From the NCBI GenBank assembly GCA_019359325.1, contig JAHHHN010000002.1, positions 372,001-436,000 of the forward strand: DNA of 64,000 nt. Reading direction: 5' to 3'. The position numbers and the translations under genes are program-made. Below, piece by piece: positions 28,558-37,971 of this stretch. This DNA comes from Mojavia pulchra JT2-VF2 (GTDB lineage Bacteria; Cyanobacteriota; Cyanobacteriia; Cyanobacteriales; Nostocaceae). Numbering within the stretch: position 1 is the first letter of the stretch; each line of letters starts with the position of its first letter. The notes under the pieces were generated by a model. That model saw only the letters and a program-made list of their open reading frames with translations. It ran no database searches and had not been told where the DNA came from.

Positions 28558-29568
28558 ATGGGCAAGCAGCGCGTTCTGTCGGGAGTTCAACCAACTGGGA
28601 ATTTGCATTTAGGCAACTACTTGGGAGCAATTCGTAACTGGGTAGAAGCCCAGAGTGAATACGAAAATTACCTCTTCGTAGCTGATTTACACGCGATTAC
28701 AGTACCACATGAGCCTACAGAGTTGGCATCTAATACTTATACCCTTGTTGCTCTCTATTTGGCTTGTGGTCTGGATTTAAATCACTCCACTATATTTGTG
28801 CAATCTCACGTCTCGGCACACAGTGAACTCACCTGGTTGCTCAACTGTATTACACCCCTCAACTGGTTGCAAGACATGATCCAGTTCAAGGAAAAGGCTG
28901 TCAAACAGGGTGAAAATGTAGGTGTGGGTTTATTAGATTACCCAGTGCTGATGTCATCTGATATTTTGCTATACCAAGCAGATCAAGTGCCTGTAGGGGA
29001 AGACCAAAAGCAACATCTAGAATTGACGCGGGATATTGTCAATCGGTTTAATCACTTATTCGCCAAACCAGATCAACCAGTGTTGAAGTTGCCAGCACCT
29101 TTGATCCGTAAAGAAGGTGCAAGGGTGATGAGTTTGACCGATGGTACTCGCAAAATGTCGAAGTCAGATCCATCGGAATTAAGCCGGATTAATTTATTAG
29201 ATACACCAGACCAAATTGCCAATAAGATTAAGCGTTGTAAAACCGATCCAATTCGTGGTTTAACTTTCGACGATCCAGAGCGGCCAGAGTGTAACAATCT
29301 GTTAACACTATATATGCTGCTCGCTGGTAAAACTAAGGAAGAGGTAGCGGCTGAGTGTCAAGATATGGGTTGGGGACAATTTAAGCCATTGTTAACACAA
29401 ACAGCGATCGCTGCCCTCAAACCGATCCAAGATAAATATCAGGCAGTAATGGATGATAAAGGCTATCTAGAATCGGTGTTGCGGGAAGGGCGGCAGAAAG
29501 CCCAAGCGATCGCTAACCAAACTCTGGCACAAGTGAAAGCTGCTTTGGGTTACTCTGTACCTCTTTAA
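28558..29568 (+). CDS. trpS: Tryptophanyl-tRNA synthetase
   Basis: 336 residues from ATG 28558 (MGKQRVLSGVQPTG); a TTG three codons upstream is less likely. Class I synthetase charging tRNA-Trp. The HIGH-like motif PTGNLHLGNYLGA and the KMSKS motif RKMSKSDPSEL are intact, as is the GEDQKQHLELTRDI segment that positions substrates. It precedes the MetF-like gene by about 60 bases with a hairpin between them. Confidence 0.96.
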   Translation: MGKQRVLSGVQPTGNLHLGNYLGAIRNWVEAQSEYENYLFVADLHAITVPHEPTELASNTYTLVALYLACGLDLNHSTIFVQSHVSAHSELTWLLNCITPLNWLQDMIQFKEKAVKQGENVGVGLLDYPVLMSSDILLYQADQVPVGEDQKQHLELTRDIVNRFNHLFAKPDQPVLKLPAPLIRKEGARVMSLTDGTRKMSKSDPSELSRINLLDTPDQIANKIKRCKTDPIRGLTFDDPERPECNNLLTLYMLLAGKTKEEVAAECQDMGWGQFKPLLTQTAIAALKPIQDKYQAVMDDKGYLESVLREGRQKAQAIANQTLAQVKAALGYSVPL

Positions 29569-29584
29569 GGTTTTAGCTTTTGGG

Positions 29585-29616
29585 TGTGATTTGCTTTACC
29601 CTGTAAGAAAATCACA
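29585..29616 (+). terminator. Hairpin between trpS and the MetF-like gene
   Basis: TGTGATTT (29585-29592) and AAATCACA (29609-29616) are perfect 8-base arms around a 16-base loop. It could end trpS transcripts or act as a processing site; a U-tract is absent. Confidence 0.4.
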
Positions 29617-29630
29617 ATCCTTATGATGTT

Positions 29631-30563
29631 ATGCCTGATAGCCAAAACAGCAACACGGTTGGAAACTCCTTCCGTAGAGCCGCGCAAGCGGGTGAATTTT
29701 TAGTTACCGCCGAGGTAGCACCTCCCAAAGGCGGAGATCCAGTACATATGCTCAAAATGGCGGCGACCCTTAAGGGGAGGGTTCATGCCGTCAATATTAC
29801 CGATGGTAGCCGAGCAGTTTTGCGGATGTCTTCGTTAATAGCGTCAGTGATTTTGTTACAAAATGGCATTGAGCCAATTTGTCAGATAGCTTGCCGCGAT
29901 CGCAACCGGATTGGTCTACAAGCTGACTTGATGGGCGCTCATGCTTTGGGTGTCCGTAACATATTGGCTCTTACTGGCGACCCCGTAAAAGCAGGCGATC
30001 ACCCCGATGCCAAAGCCGTCTTTGACTTAGAAGCTGTGCGATTGCTGCAACTAGTAAGAAAAATGAATCAAGGGTTTGACAGCAATGAACAACCCCTAAC
30101 AGATGGGGCACTAGATTTATTTACTGGTGCAGCTGTCGATCCGCAGTGTGCAAGTTGGTCTGGTTTACAAAGTCGATTTGAACGCAAAATTGAAGCAGGC
30201 GCGCAGTTTTTTCAAAGTCAATTAATTACGGATTTTGAGCGGCTAGAAAAGTTTATGGACACAATAGCTGCTGGCTATCAAAAACCAATTTTGGCAGGAA
30301 TTTTTCTGTTGAAATCGGCAAAGAATGCTCAGTTTATTAATAGGTGCGTTCCGGGTGTAAATATTCCCCAACACATTATTGATAGATTGGCAAAAGCCAA
30401 AGACCCCTTAGAAGAAGGAGTAAAAATTGCAGCCGAACAAGTGCAGATAGCGCGACAATTGTGTCATGGTGTCCACATGATGGCGGTGAAGCGCGAAGAT
30501 TTGATTCCGCAAATTTTGGATTTGGCTGGGGTAGCACCAGTTAATTTAGTAGTAGCGAAGTAG
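29631..30563 (+). CDS. Methylenetetrahydrofolate reductase family protein
   Basis: 310 residues, TIM-barrel FAD enzyme family. Visible are EFLVTAEVAPPKGGDP (with the catalytic Glu), VNITDGSRAVLRMSS, and the flavin-binding NILALTGDPVKAGDHP. The reaction reduces 5,10-methylene-THF to 5-methyl-THF for methionine synthesis. Classic MetF is about 290-300 residues; this one is close, but I cannot tell from sequence whether it is the sole housekeeping reductase, so I give no symbol. It probably follows trpS in tandem. Confidence 0.88.
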   Translation: MPDSQNSNTVGNSFRRAAQAGEFLVTAEVAPPKGGDPVHMLKMAATLKGRVHAVNITDGSRAVLRMSSLIASVILLQNGIEPICQIACRDRNRIGLQADLMGAHALGVRNILALTGDPVKAGDHPDAKAVFDLEAVRLLQLVRKMNQGFDSNEQPLTDGALDLFTGAAVDPQCASWSGLQSRFERKIEAGAQFFQSQLITDFERLEKFMDTIAAGYQKPILAGIFLLKSAKNAQFINRCVPGVNIPQHIIDRLAKAKDPLEEGVKIAAEQVQIARQLCHGVHMMAVKREDLIPQILDLAGVAPVNLVVAK

Positions 30564-30676
30564 TCTAGTTGAGGCGATTGCATCTCCCCTGTTGGCAATC
30601 AGGTGAAATGTGATCGCCCCTCCTCGCTTTCATTGTTAAACTAAAAAACAACCCTTACCCATGCAAAGGTAGTCTT

Positions 30677-31420
30677 ATGACCTCTGCAATCAACCCACCC
30701 ACTTCTGGAAGTACCCTTCCAGACCATACGCAGCTTCCTGAGTCTGATGGTACATTTGTGAAAAATTGGCAAGACCATCCCCAAAGCATCTTACTGACTG
30801 ACTCAATTACACCTGTCCTCAAGCAATTACATCCTGATAGTCAATATTGTATTGGTCAGGACTTAGGCATATACTGGCGTATTACTGACCCGCCAGAACG
30901 AGGAGCAGAAGCTCCCGATTGGTTCTATGTACCGAATGTACCGCTTTTGTTGAATGGACAAACGCGAAGGTCTTATGTGCTGTGGCAAGAGTATATCGCT
31001 CCGCTGATTATATTAGAATTTGTCTCTGGCAATGGTAATGAGGAGCGAGACAAAACCCCTTGGAAGGGAAAATTTTGGATTTATGAGCAGGTGATTCGGA
31101 CTCCGTTTTACGGCATTTATGAAGTGAATAAAGCCAGCGTCGAAGTTTACGAATTAATTGGTGGACGATATCAGCTATTAGCAGCAAATGAGCGCGGACA
31201 TTATGCCATAACCCCTTTGGGAGTTGAGTTAGGTATTTGGCAGGGACAATATCAAAACGCTGAATTACCCTGGCTGCGCTGGTGGGATTTGCAAGGTAAT
31301 TTGTTGTTGACTGGTGAAGAAAGAGCCGAACAAGAATCCCAACGGGCGGAACAGGAACAACAACGAGCCGATCGCCTGACTGCACAATTGCGAGCTTTAG
31401 GCATTGAACCTGAAGCGTAA
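30677..31420 (+). CDS. Uma2-family (DUF820) putative endonuclease
   Basis: 247 residues. The restriction-endonuclease-like core of Uma2 is seen at GAEAPDWFYVPNVP, IILEFVSGNGNEERD (acidic and Lys/Glu residues) and KFWIYEQVIRTPFYGIYE. The C-terminal about 35 residues form a coiled tail with repeated RAEQE units ending LGIEPEA. The function of this highly multiplied cyanobacterial family is unknown. It lies upstream of two ATPase genes on the same strand. A similar gene with the same tail type is at 50211. Confidence 0.85.
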   Translation: MTSAINPPTSGSTLPDHTQLPESDGTFVKNWQDHPQSILLTDSITPVLKQLHPDSQYCIGQDLGIYWRITDPPERGAEAPDWFYVPNVPLLLNGQTRRSYVLWQEYIAPLIILEFVSGNGNEERDKTPWKGKFWIYEQVIRTPFYGIYEVNKASVEVYELIGGRYQLLAANERGHYAITPLGVELGIWQGQYQNAELPWLRWWDLQGNLLLTGEERAEQESQRAEQEQQRADRLTAQLRALGIEPEA

Positions 31421-31641
31421 TTTTTGAACAAAATTCATTCTGCAAATATGCAATAACAAAAAACAGGCGCGATCGCATTTGTGCGCTTATTTAGTTGCAG
31501 TGTGAGAGGATGCGATCGCCTGGGTAAGTTAATAATGTAATTAAGCTGTTATTTAAATTGCATAACTCAAAAAGCCAGAATTACTACCAGTAGTTGGTTT
31601 TATCTTTTGGCTTGCTTAAACTAACTCTAGATTCTCAGCAG

Positions 31642-32910
31642 ATGTCACAAAATCCCTTCTTCGTCGGTGGGCCAGTGCCTCCAGATTACTTTTTCGGACG
31701 TAGTTCTGAGGTTAGAACCGCTTTTGATCAGATATCTAGGCGCGCTCACTTGGCTATTTACGGCAGTCCAGGTATGGGCAAGTCTTCGTTGCTGAGATTT
31801 ATCGCTTCACCGATAGTCTGGCAGGCGCGAGGAAGAGATGCATCGAAAGCCTTCATAGTTTCTATTAACTGTACAGGTATCAGTCCTTTTACACCTTCTG
31901 GTTTTTGGCGAGAGATCCTCAGCCTGCTGCAAGATGAGGCTGAGGGTGATGATTCCCTACAAGCTGATATTCAACAGTTATTGCAAGAAGAAAGAGTGGA
32001 AAAGGGCGACTTGCGCCGAATGCTCAGAAAAATTGGGCAACGTGACAAGTTCTTGTTGCTGTTGCTAGATGATTATGACGCAGCTCTTCATCCCAACGGT
32101 CAATACACCGAAACCCAAATGCTGACCTTCTTGAGTGAGTTTCGTGATTTGGCAGTTCACAGCAATGAAGGCAAATACTTCTCAAGTATTGTTACCACCT
32201 TTCGCCGTCTCAACGAACTTGGGCCAAAAATCACACCTAGTGGTTCCCCGTGGTACAATCACTATCTATTCCGGCTGCTTAGACCATTACCCGCCAATGA
32301 AGTCAACACTCAACTCACCATCCCCATTCCCAGCACTTTAAAAGCAGGAGTGTTAGAAATTATTGATGGGCATCCAGCACTGCTTCAAAATGCTGGTTAT
32401 CTGCTATACGATACCCTGCAAGCTGGACAAACTCCTAATATTCAAGCCTTCACACGGGATTTTGAAAGCGCTACCGAGCAATACTTTCGAGATACCTGGA
32501 GGTTTTCTACCGAAGAGGAGCAAATTTTAATGATGCTGATTGCCCTTGTTCGTCTGCAAGGTCGTCTGAACAAAAACACGCGATATGCTCTAGGCGACAT
32601 GGACTTAGTCTTCAGCCAACGAAGTCGAGAACTGATTGATCTCGAAGAACGGGGAGTAATTCAGCGCACATTAGAGGAAGGGAAAACTGTTTATACTTTT
32701 AATTCATCAATGATGGAGTGGTGGGTAATCCAAGAAATCTATAACAGCAACGAAGCCCAACTTCAAGGGCGGGAGAAAGTATTTCTCAATTTAATGAGCC
32801 GTGAGCAAGCGGGGACAGTGCAAAAGGCTATCCATTGGATATGGCAGCATCGAGATGTAGTGCAGTCTTTAGTATGGATTACTCGCAAACTAGCAGGCGA
32901 CCCAACTTGA
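31642..32910 (+). CDS. STAND/AAA-type ATPase with winged-helix region
   Basis: 422 residues from ATG 31642 (MSQNPFFVGGPVPPDYFFGR). The NPF...G...FFGR leader is typical for cyanobacterial STAND-type ATPases. Walker A is GSPGMGKSS at 41-49 and Walker B is LLLLLDDYD near 139-147. The middle (about 255-380) looks like helices plus a winged helix (ELIDLEERGVIQRTLEEGK). The last 45 residues (EKVFLNLMSREQAGTVQKAI) form a small helical module seen at the ends of other such proteins. A signalling or conflict role is inferred. A second ATPase gene follows 104 bases later. Confidence 0.82.
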   Translation: MSQNPFFVGGPVPPDYFFGRSSEVRTAFDQISRRAHLAIYGSPGMGKSSLLRFIASPIVWQARGRDASKAFIVSINCTGISPFTPSGFWREILSLLQDEAEGDDSLQADIQQLLQEERVEKGDLRRMLRKIGQRDKFLLLLLDDYDAALHPNGQYTETQMLTFLSEFRDLAVHSNEGKYFSSIVTTFRRLNELGPKITPSGSPWYNHYLFRLLRPLPANEVNTQLTIPIPSTLKAGVLEIIDGHPALLQNAGYLLYDTLQAGQTPNIQAFTRDFESATEQYFRDTWRFSTEEEQILMMLIALVRLQGRLNKNTRYALGDMDLVFSQRSRELIDLEERGVIQRTLEEGKTVYTFNSSMMEWWVIQEIYNSNEAQLQGREKVFLNLMSREQAGTVQKAIHWIWQHRDVVQSLVWITRKLAGDPT

Positions 32911-33014
32911 GAAGTAATTTTAACCTGATTTATACTTAAATTTACATTTAAAATAGAACATTCAGCATTACAATTACATCGGGATCTACTTCCTCTGAGG
33001 AGGAGTTGGCGAAA

Positions 33015-34982
33015 ATGGTTTCTTCAACCGATTGGGAAGATAATCCCTATATTATTGGTCGCCCAATTTATGAACCAGAGTTGTTTTTTGGGCGTGAGGA
33101 TCTATTCAATTTTGTCCAAGACAATTTGAATAAAAGGGCACAGGTGATTTTGCTGCATGGTCAACGTCGGATTGGTAAGTCGTCTGTGCTGTCCCAAATT
33201 CCCCACTTTATTAAATTAGAAGAGTTTTTATTTGTACCTCTTTCGCTAGAAGGTAAAAGTCAGAAACCCCTGAGTGAAGTTCTCCATGACCTAGCAAGGG
33301 ATATTATTGATTACCTGGAATTGTCCGAAATCCAAGTGTTTCTACCTTCAAAAACTGAACTAGAAGAAGATGCACAAATATTTTTTAATCATTTCTTACC
33401 TCAAATTTATCAGGCAATAGACGGTAAGAATTTGGTACTTCTGCTGGATGAGTTTGATGTTTTGGGTGATTCTAACCAAGATTCCGCTGTTTCTCACTTC
33501 TTTCCCTGCCTCCAGTCTATTGTCTATTGGCACAGAGAACTTTTTATCATTCCAGTTGTGGGGCGGCAATTAGATGATATGCCCAACTTACTCAGTTTGT
33601 TTAGGCAAGCTCCTCATCGAGAAATTGGTCTACTGGATAGACATAGTGCAGAACAGCTAATTACTAAACCTGCTGAGAAAGTTCTCAAATATGAGCCTGA
33701 CGCCATAGATGCAATTTTGGAATTGTCAGCAGGGCATCCCTATTTTACACAAGTAATCTGCTTCGCTCTTTTCTCACAGGCCAGAGAGGAACAGAACTGG
33801 CAAATGACTCGCAAAGATGTGGAAAATATTGTAGATGAGGCAATTGAGATTGGCGAGGCTGGTTTAGCATGGTTCCGAGATGGGTTACCACTTCCGGAAC
33901 GAGTAGTTTTCTCAGCAGTAGCAGAAGCTCAACAACAGAAAATATCTGTAATTAAAGGAGAACCTTTAACACGGCTGGTGCAGTATGGTGTTGCTCTGAC
34001 TGAGGCATTTCATATAGCAGAAGAGCAATTGTTAGAGTGGGGCTTCTTAAAGCAATTAGGGGTTTCTAAAATACCAGAGTTAGCCTACCTAAATTCGTAC
34101 AAACTGACAGTTGAGTTAGTGCGTCGCTGGTTAGTGAAGCGGTATCCTTTACGGCGAGAAATTTGGGAATTAGAGAAGCTGGATGAACAAGCAAATCGTA
34201 TTTATCAACAAGCTATACAACTATATCAAAATAGTGATTTACAAAACTCACTCAAATTATATGAGCAGGTATTACAAGCTAATCCCAACCATTTTGATGC
34301 TCTATTTAGACTAGCTGAGGTGTGCATAGATATCAAAGATTTTGACCTAGCAGTAGAACTTTATGCGCGAGCATACAAAGTTGATCCAATTAGGAACAAG
34401 GAAGGATTTATCCAAGCTCTACTTAGCTATGGGCAAGAGCTAATGGAGCAAAGAAGGTTTGACGCAGCAAAGGAACAATTTAGACAAGCATTGGTACTTC
34501 AACCTGATAATTCAGCAATCCAAGCAGCTTTAGTTGCTGCCCAGCAACAGAGAAAGATTTTTAGAAACGGTGAAAGAGTTGTAGTTACAAGGGGTAACTA
34601 CATTGAAAAACTGAGTGACTCTATAATAACTGAGGCCACAATTATTGATGCCAATCACCTCGTTTCTAGCAGTATTGCTCAACTTCAAGATTTAGATTCT
34701 CCAGAAGCTTCAGAATTAGCAAATCTCTTGAAAAAGTTGCAAACAGAAATTGAAGCTGATCAACAATTAGAGCCTGAAGATAAAGCAGAAGCATTGGAAC
34801 AGGTAATGGCATTAGCTGAAGCCGGGAAAAGTTCTGAAGGAGGACGCATCCGGAGGCTAGCAAGAACTGCATTCAAGATTTTGATAGGTACGCTGGCAAG
34901 TTTACCTAGTTCTGCAAATTTAGTAAAAACTGGTAATCAATTATTACCTGCTATCTCTAGACTATTGGGTTTGAATCTCTAG
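33015..34982 (+). CDS. STAND/AAA-type ATPase with TPR repeats and helical C-terminal domain
   Basis: 655 residues from ATG 33015; a TTG three codons upstream is possible. It shares the NPYIIGRPIYEPELFFGRED leader with the preceding gene. Walker A is GQRRIGKSS at 49-57; Walker B is VLLLDEFD at 141-148. Residues about 395-510 hold three TPR units (QQAIQLYQNSDLQNSLKLYE; DFDLAVELYARAYKVDP; RFDAAKEQFRQALVLQP). The C-terminal 130 residues are helical, ending RRLARTAFKILIGTLASLP and LPAISRLLGLNL, a module I have seen at the end of other cyanobacterial signalling ATPases. No enzyme effector is fused. Tandem with the previous ATPase. Confidence 0.82.
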   Translation: MVSSTDWEDNPYIIGRPIYEPELFFGREDLFNFVQDNLNKRAQVILLHGQRRIGKSSVLSQIPHFIKLEEFLFVPLSLEGKSQKPLSEVLHDLARDIIDYLELSEIQVFLPSKTELEEDAQIFFNHFLPQIYQAIDGKNLVLLLDEFDVLGDSNQDSAVSHFFPCLQSIVYWHRELFIIPVVGRQLDDMPNLLSLFRQAPHREIGLLDRHSAEQLITKPAEKVLKYEPDAIDAILELSAGHPYFTQVICFALFSQAREEQNWQMTRKDVENIVDEAIEIGEAGLAWFRDGLPLPERVVFSAVAEAQQQKISVIKGEPLTRLVQYGVALTEAFHIAEEQLLEWGFLKQLGVSKIPELAYLNSYKLTVELVRRWLVKRYPLRREIWELEKLDEQANRIYQQAIQLYQNSDLQNSLKLYEQVLQANPNHFDALFRLAEVCIDIKDFDLAVELYARAYKVDPIRNKEGFIQALLSYGQELMEQRRFDAAKEQFRQALVLQPDNSAIQAALVAAQQQRKIFRNGERVVVTRGNYIEKLSDSIITEATIIDANHLVSSSIAQLQDLDSPEASELANLLKKLQTEIEADQQLEPEDKAEALEQVMALAEAGKSSEGGRIRRLARTAFKILIGTLASLPSSANLVKTGNQLLPAISRLLGLNL

Positions 34983-35136
34983 CCAGGTGTGAAAGGTAAA
35001 CTTGCTGGAAGTAACGATTGCACTTCCTCTTCAATTCTCAAAAATTTAGCTTTTACCGTTCTCTGCTGACCCCAAATTCCCTTGATGATTGCAACTACAA
35101 ATTGTTCTGTCGTTTTTGTTTAGTACTACTCTAAAT

Positions 35137-36267
35137 CTATTGATTAACATCCAGCAACCGAGAATTTTTAAAGCGTTCCATCCACTTTTCTAAATAGACT
35201 TGATTAGCTTGTTGTTCAGATGGGTCTTGGCTATCTAAAGGATAAGGCATCAATCCCCAAATCGCTGCCGTAGTTACACAGAACATCGATTTTTGGAAAC
35301 TTATACAAATTTGCACTAGCAAATCATCTTCACCTCGGAGGCTGCGACGATACACTTCATGCAAATAGTCTGGCAGATAATGCCGCATATCCTGCATTAA
35401 TAAGGTGGGAGGAATACCTGCACTTCCAACGGGTAAAGGATCGGCATATAATGCACCATATTGAAAGCGAGCTTGATCGGGGGGAATTTGATATGCTTGG
35501 GCGTTGTATGTAACTGTGCCAGAAAAAGGAGTTCCCCGGAAGAAAACTGCTTCTACGTAAGGGATTGCTGTATCTGCTAAGAAGGTTAAACCAGCTTTTT
35601 TGGGAAGGATTTCATAGACTTTGTTATCAATTTTCACCTCGTAAGTAATTGGCTTGGTTGCACTTTCTACTAACCCTACTTTAATATGTTCTACAACTTC
35701 GGGAATTGTTTTGATTTCCCCTTGATCATAGCGGTCTGATAAGCTCAAGAATATATCAGCCATCACGCGCCAAAACTGACCTAAGCCACTGTAGTATGCA
35801 GAAGCACGCAACTGTTCAATTAAGAAGTCAGGAAATAGTTGATGCATTCCCTTCATTAAGAGATTGTTTTTAAATTTGGCTGCAATTACAGCTTGCGCTG
35901 TTTGTTGAAATTCTTTTGTATCCAAATATGTATCTAGCCCACCGCCACCGTGCCACATCATGGACTTCATGCAATACTCGGCATATTCAAAATTAATTCT
36001 GTCATGCCACCAGTGACGGAGTAATTTCTGCCAAGAAAATTCTCCATTAAAGTATTTAAAAAAGGGAAAAAATACTAAAAATTGTTTCTCAGCAATGTAG
36101 ATAAGATTGTTTGAATAAGCATCTAAAACTACACCATAGCTTTTAAGAATGCCAACTACCTCTAGAACATTCTCTGGATTATCAGCAAGTAGTGCTTCTC
36201 CTGTTTGCAAGCGTTTAATATAGTCCGCTAAAGGATTGTTATAAGGCTTGTTTTTAAAAGTTACCAT
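35137..36267 (-). CDS. cupB: CO2 hydration protein ChpX/CupB type
   Basis: 376 residues, ChpXY family. It couples to the NDH-1 complex on thylakoids and helps convert CO2 to bicarbonate. It is third in a minus-strand operon with ndhF and ndhD. The CupB (constitutive) rather than CupA assignment rests on its shorter length, the lack of a cupS gene downstream, and position next to the ccm cluster, as I recall for Nostoc. Conserved His-rich and Trp-rich stretches (RHWWHDRINFEYAEYCMKSM; WHGGGGLDTYLD) may bind metal. CupA/CupB distinction moderate. Confidence 0.82.
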   Translation of the reverse strand: MVTFKNKPYNNPLADYIKRLQTGEALLADNPENVLEVVGILKSYGVVLDAYSNNLIYIAEKQFLVFFPFFKYFNGEFSWQKLLRHWWHDRINFEYAEYCMKSMMWHGGGGLDTYLDTKEFQQTAQAVIAAKFKNNLLMKGMHQLFPDFLIEQLRASAYYSGLGQFWRVMADIFLSLSDRYDQGEIKTIPEVVEHIKVGLVESATKPITYEVKIDNKVYEILPKKAGLTFLADTAIPYVEAVFFRGTPFSGTVTYNAQAYQIPPDQARFQYGALYADPLPVGSAGIPPTLLMQDMRHYLPDYLHEVYRRSLRGEDDLLVQICISFQKSMFCVTTAAIWGLMPYPLDSQDPSEQQANQVYLEKWMERFKNSRLLDVNQ

Positions 36268-36368
36268 TACTATTGCTCCAAAAAGGTAAAAATAAAGTTA
36301 CGGGATAGGAAATCGCAGATTTGCTTGTAGTAGCGTCTATTAGCCACTACAAACTTAATCCCTGCCTT

Positions 36369-37871
36369 TTAACTTTTGCCTTTTACTTTGTCTAAGGAAA
36401 CTGTAGCCACTAAGCTTTGGGTGTTTACCATTGCTGTGATTGTGGGTTCAGTCCAGCGTACTAACCAAGCAGGTTGGATACCAAAAATTACAATCACAAC
36501 AGCTAAAACTATAGATGGCAGGCGATCGCTCCAATACACACGCGGTAAGTTGACAACTTGTGCAGATAAGCGCCCAAAAAAGGCCTTATTAACGAGGATT
36601 AAGAAGTAAACAGCAGTTAAACCTGTACCAATCATGCATAATAAGGTTTGGATTGGAAAAACTGCGAAACTGCTCCGAAAAATTACAAATTCGGAAATAA
36701 ACCCTACCATTCCCGGTATACCTGCACTAGCCATAACTCCCAAAACCATCAGACTACCGATGACAGGCATACCCCGTTCTGGATTCAGCAGTCCCCGGAT
36801 GACATCTAAATCGCGGCTACCAGCTTTTTTATACACAACTCCCACTAGCAGAAACAGCAGTGCGGAAATCAAGCCATGGCTCACCATTTGCATGACAGTA
36901 CCTAAAATGCTTAACGGTGTGGCTGCTGCTGCGGCTAAAAGTATGTAGCCCATGTGTCCAATGGAACTGTAGGCTACCATTTTTTTCATATCTTTTTGGG
37001 CGATCGCGCAGGATGCACCATAAAGTACGCTCACTACTGCCCAAGTCGCCAATCCAGGAGCCAGATAATTCCAAGCTTCTGGCAACAAATTCATGCCAAA
37101 CCGCAATAAGCCATAAGTTCCCAATTTCAACAATACCCCAGCCAATAGCACTGAAATAGGTGTGGAAGCTTCAACGTGAGCATCTGGCAACCATGTATGG
37201 AAGGGAACCAAGGGAATCTTAATGCCAAAACCAACTAAAATTCCTGCTAGCAATAAAAGTTGCGTTGCTAAGGGTAGAGACTTAGCATTCAAGGTTCCTA
37301 ACGAAAAATTAGAAGCACCACTCAACCAAACTAGTCCGAGGAAACTTGCCAAAATCAGGATTCCTGAAAGAGCAGTATAAATAAGGAATTTAGTAGCCGC
37401 ATAACCCCGCTTTTCACCACCCCAAATAGCAATTAAAAGATATAAGGGTATTAATTCCAACTCGTAAAACAGGAAGAATAGTAGTAAATCCTGCGCTAGA
37501 AAGGCTCCTGTTACACCAGCACTTAACAGTAGTATCAATGAGTAATAAAATCTCGGACGTTGCAAAGATTCATCGCTGCTGTAGATAGCAATGCAAGTTA
37601 ACAGCCCATTCAAAACTAGCAAAGGCAAGGATAAACCATCTACTCCAAGATTATAGTTCAAGCCTAAGGCATCCACCCAAGGTATGAACTCAGTAAACTG
37701 TTGGCTGACTTCCCTAGGATTAAATTGGCTTGCTAAAATGACTGTCCACAAGAAAGCGATACTGGCAAAAACTAAAGCTAACCCACGGGAGAGTTTCCCA
37801 CTCATACCAGGGGGCCAAAAACCAATAACAGCTGCACCAAACAATGGCACTAAAATCAAAGCACTCAGCAT
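36369..37871 (-). CDS. ndhD4: NDH-1 subunit NdhD (CO2-uptake type, probably NdhD4)
   Basis: 500 residues, about 14 membrane helices, proton-pumping antiporter-like subunit. Recognisable stretches are LALVFASIAFLWTVILASQF, LNYNLGVDGLSLPLLVLNGL, IKIPLVPFHTWLPDAHVEAS and KMVAYSSIGHMGYILLAAAA. It belongs to the NDH-1 version that supports CO2 uptake rather than respiration, judged by the ndhF-ndhD-cup gene order. The type 4 assignment follows from neighbours, not from diagnostic residues. Confidence 0.9.
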   Translation of the reverse strand: MLSALILVPLFGAAVIGFWPPGMSGKLSRGLALVFASIAFLWTVILASQFNPREVSQQFTEFIPWVDALGLNYNLGVDGLSLPLLVLNGLLTCIAIYSSDESLQRPRFYYSLILLLSAGVTGAFLAQDLLLFFLFYELELIPLYLLIAIWGGEKRGYAATKFLIYTALSGILILASFLGLVWLSGASNFSLGTLNAKSLPLATQLLLLAGILVGFGIKIPLVPFHTWLPDAHVEASTPISVLLAGVLLKLGTYGLLRFGMNLLPEAWNYLAPGLATWAVVSVLYGASCAIAQKDMKKMVAYSSIGHMGYILLAAAAATPLSILGTVMQMVSHGLISALLFLLVGVVYKKAGSRDLDVIRGLLNPERGMPVIGSLMVLGVMASAGIPGMVGFISEFVIFRSSFAVFPIQTLLCMIGTGLTAVYFLILVNKAFFGRLSAQVVNLPRVYWSDRLPSIVLAVVIVIFGIQPAWLVRWTEPTITAMVNTQSLVATVSLDKVKGKS

Positions 37872-37971
37872 AAACAGAACTAGTTAAAGATATAAATGGG
37901 GGAGCAGGGAAAGAATAATTACTAACTCCTAAGCTTTTCACTTAGAACTCAGGACTCATTACCCAGGGCTG

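Noticed and set aside
31008-31478. 156-codon minus-strand frame opposite the Uma2 gene
   Set aside because: Shadow of a recognised gene; no family features.
34980-35118. 46-codon minus-strand frame (TEQFVVAIIKGIWGQQRTVK...) between the ATPase and cupB genes
   Set aside because: No start codon; it may be a gene remnant, but nothing supports a family.
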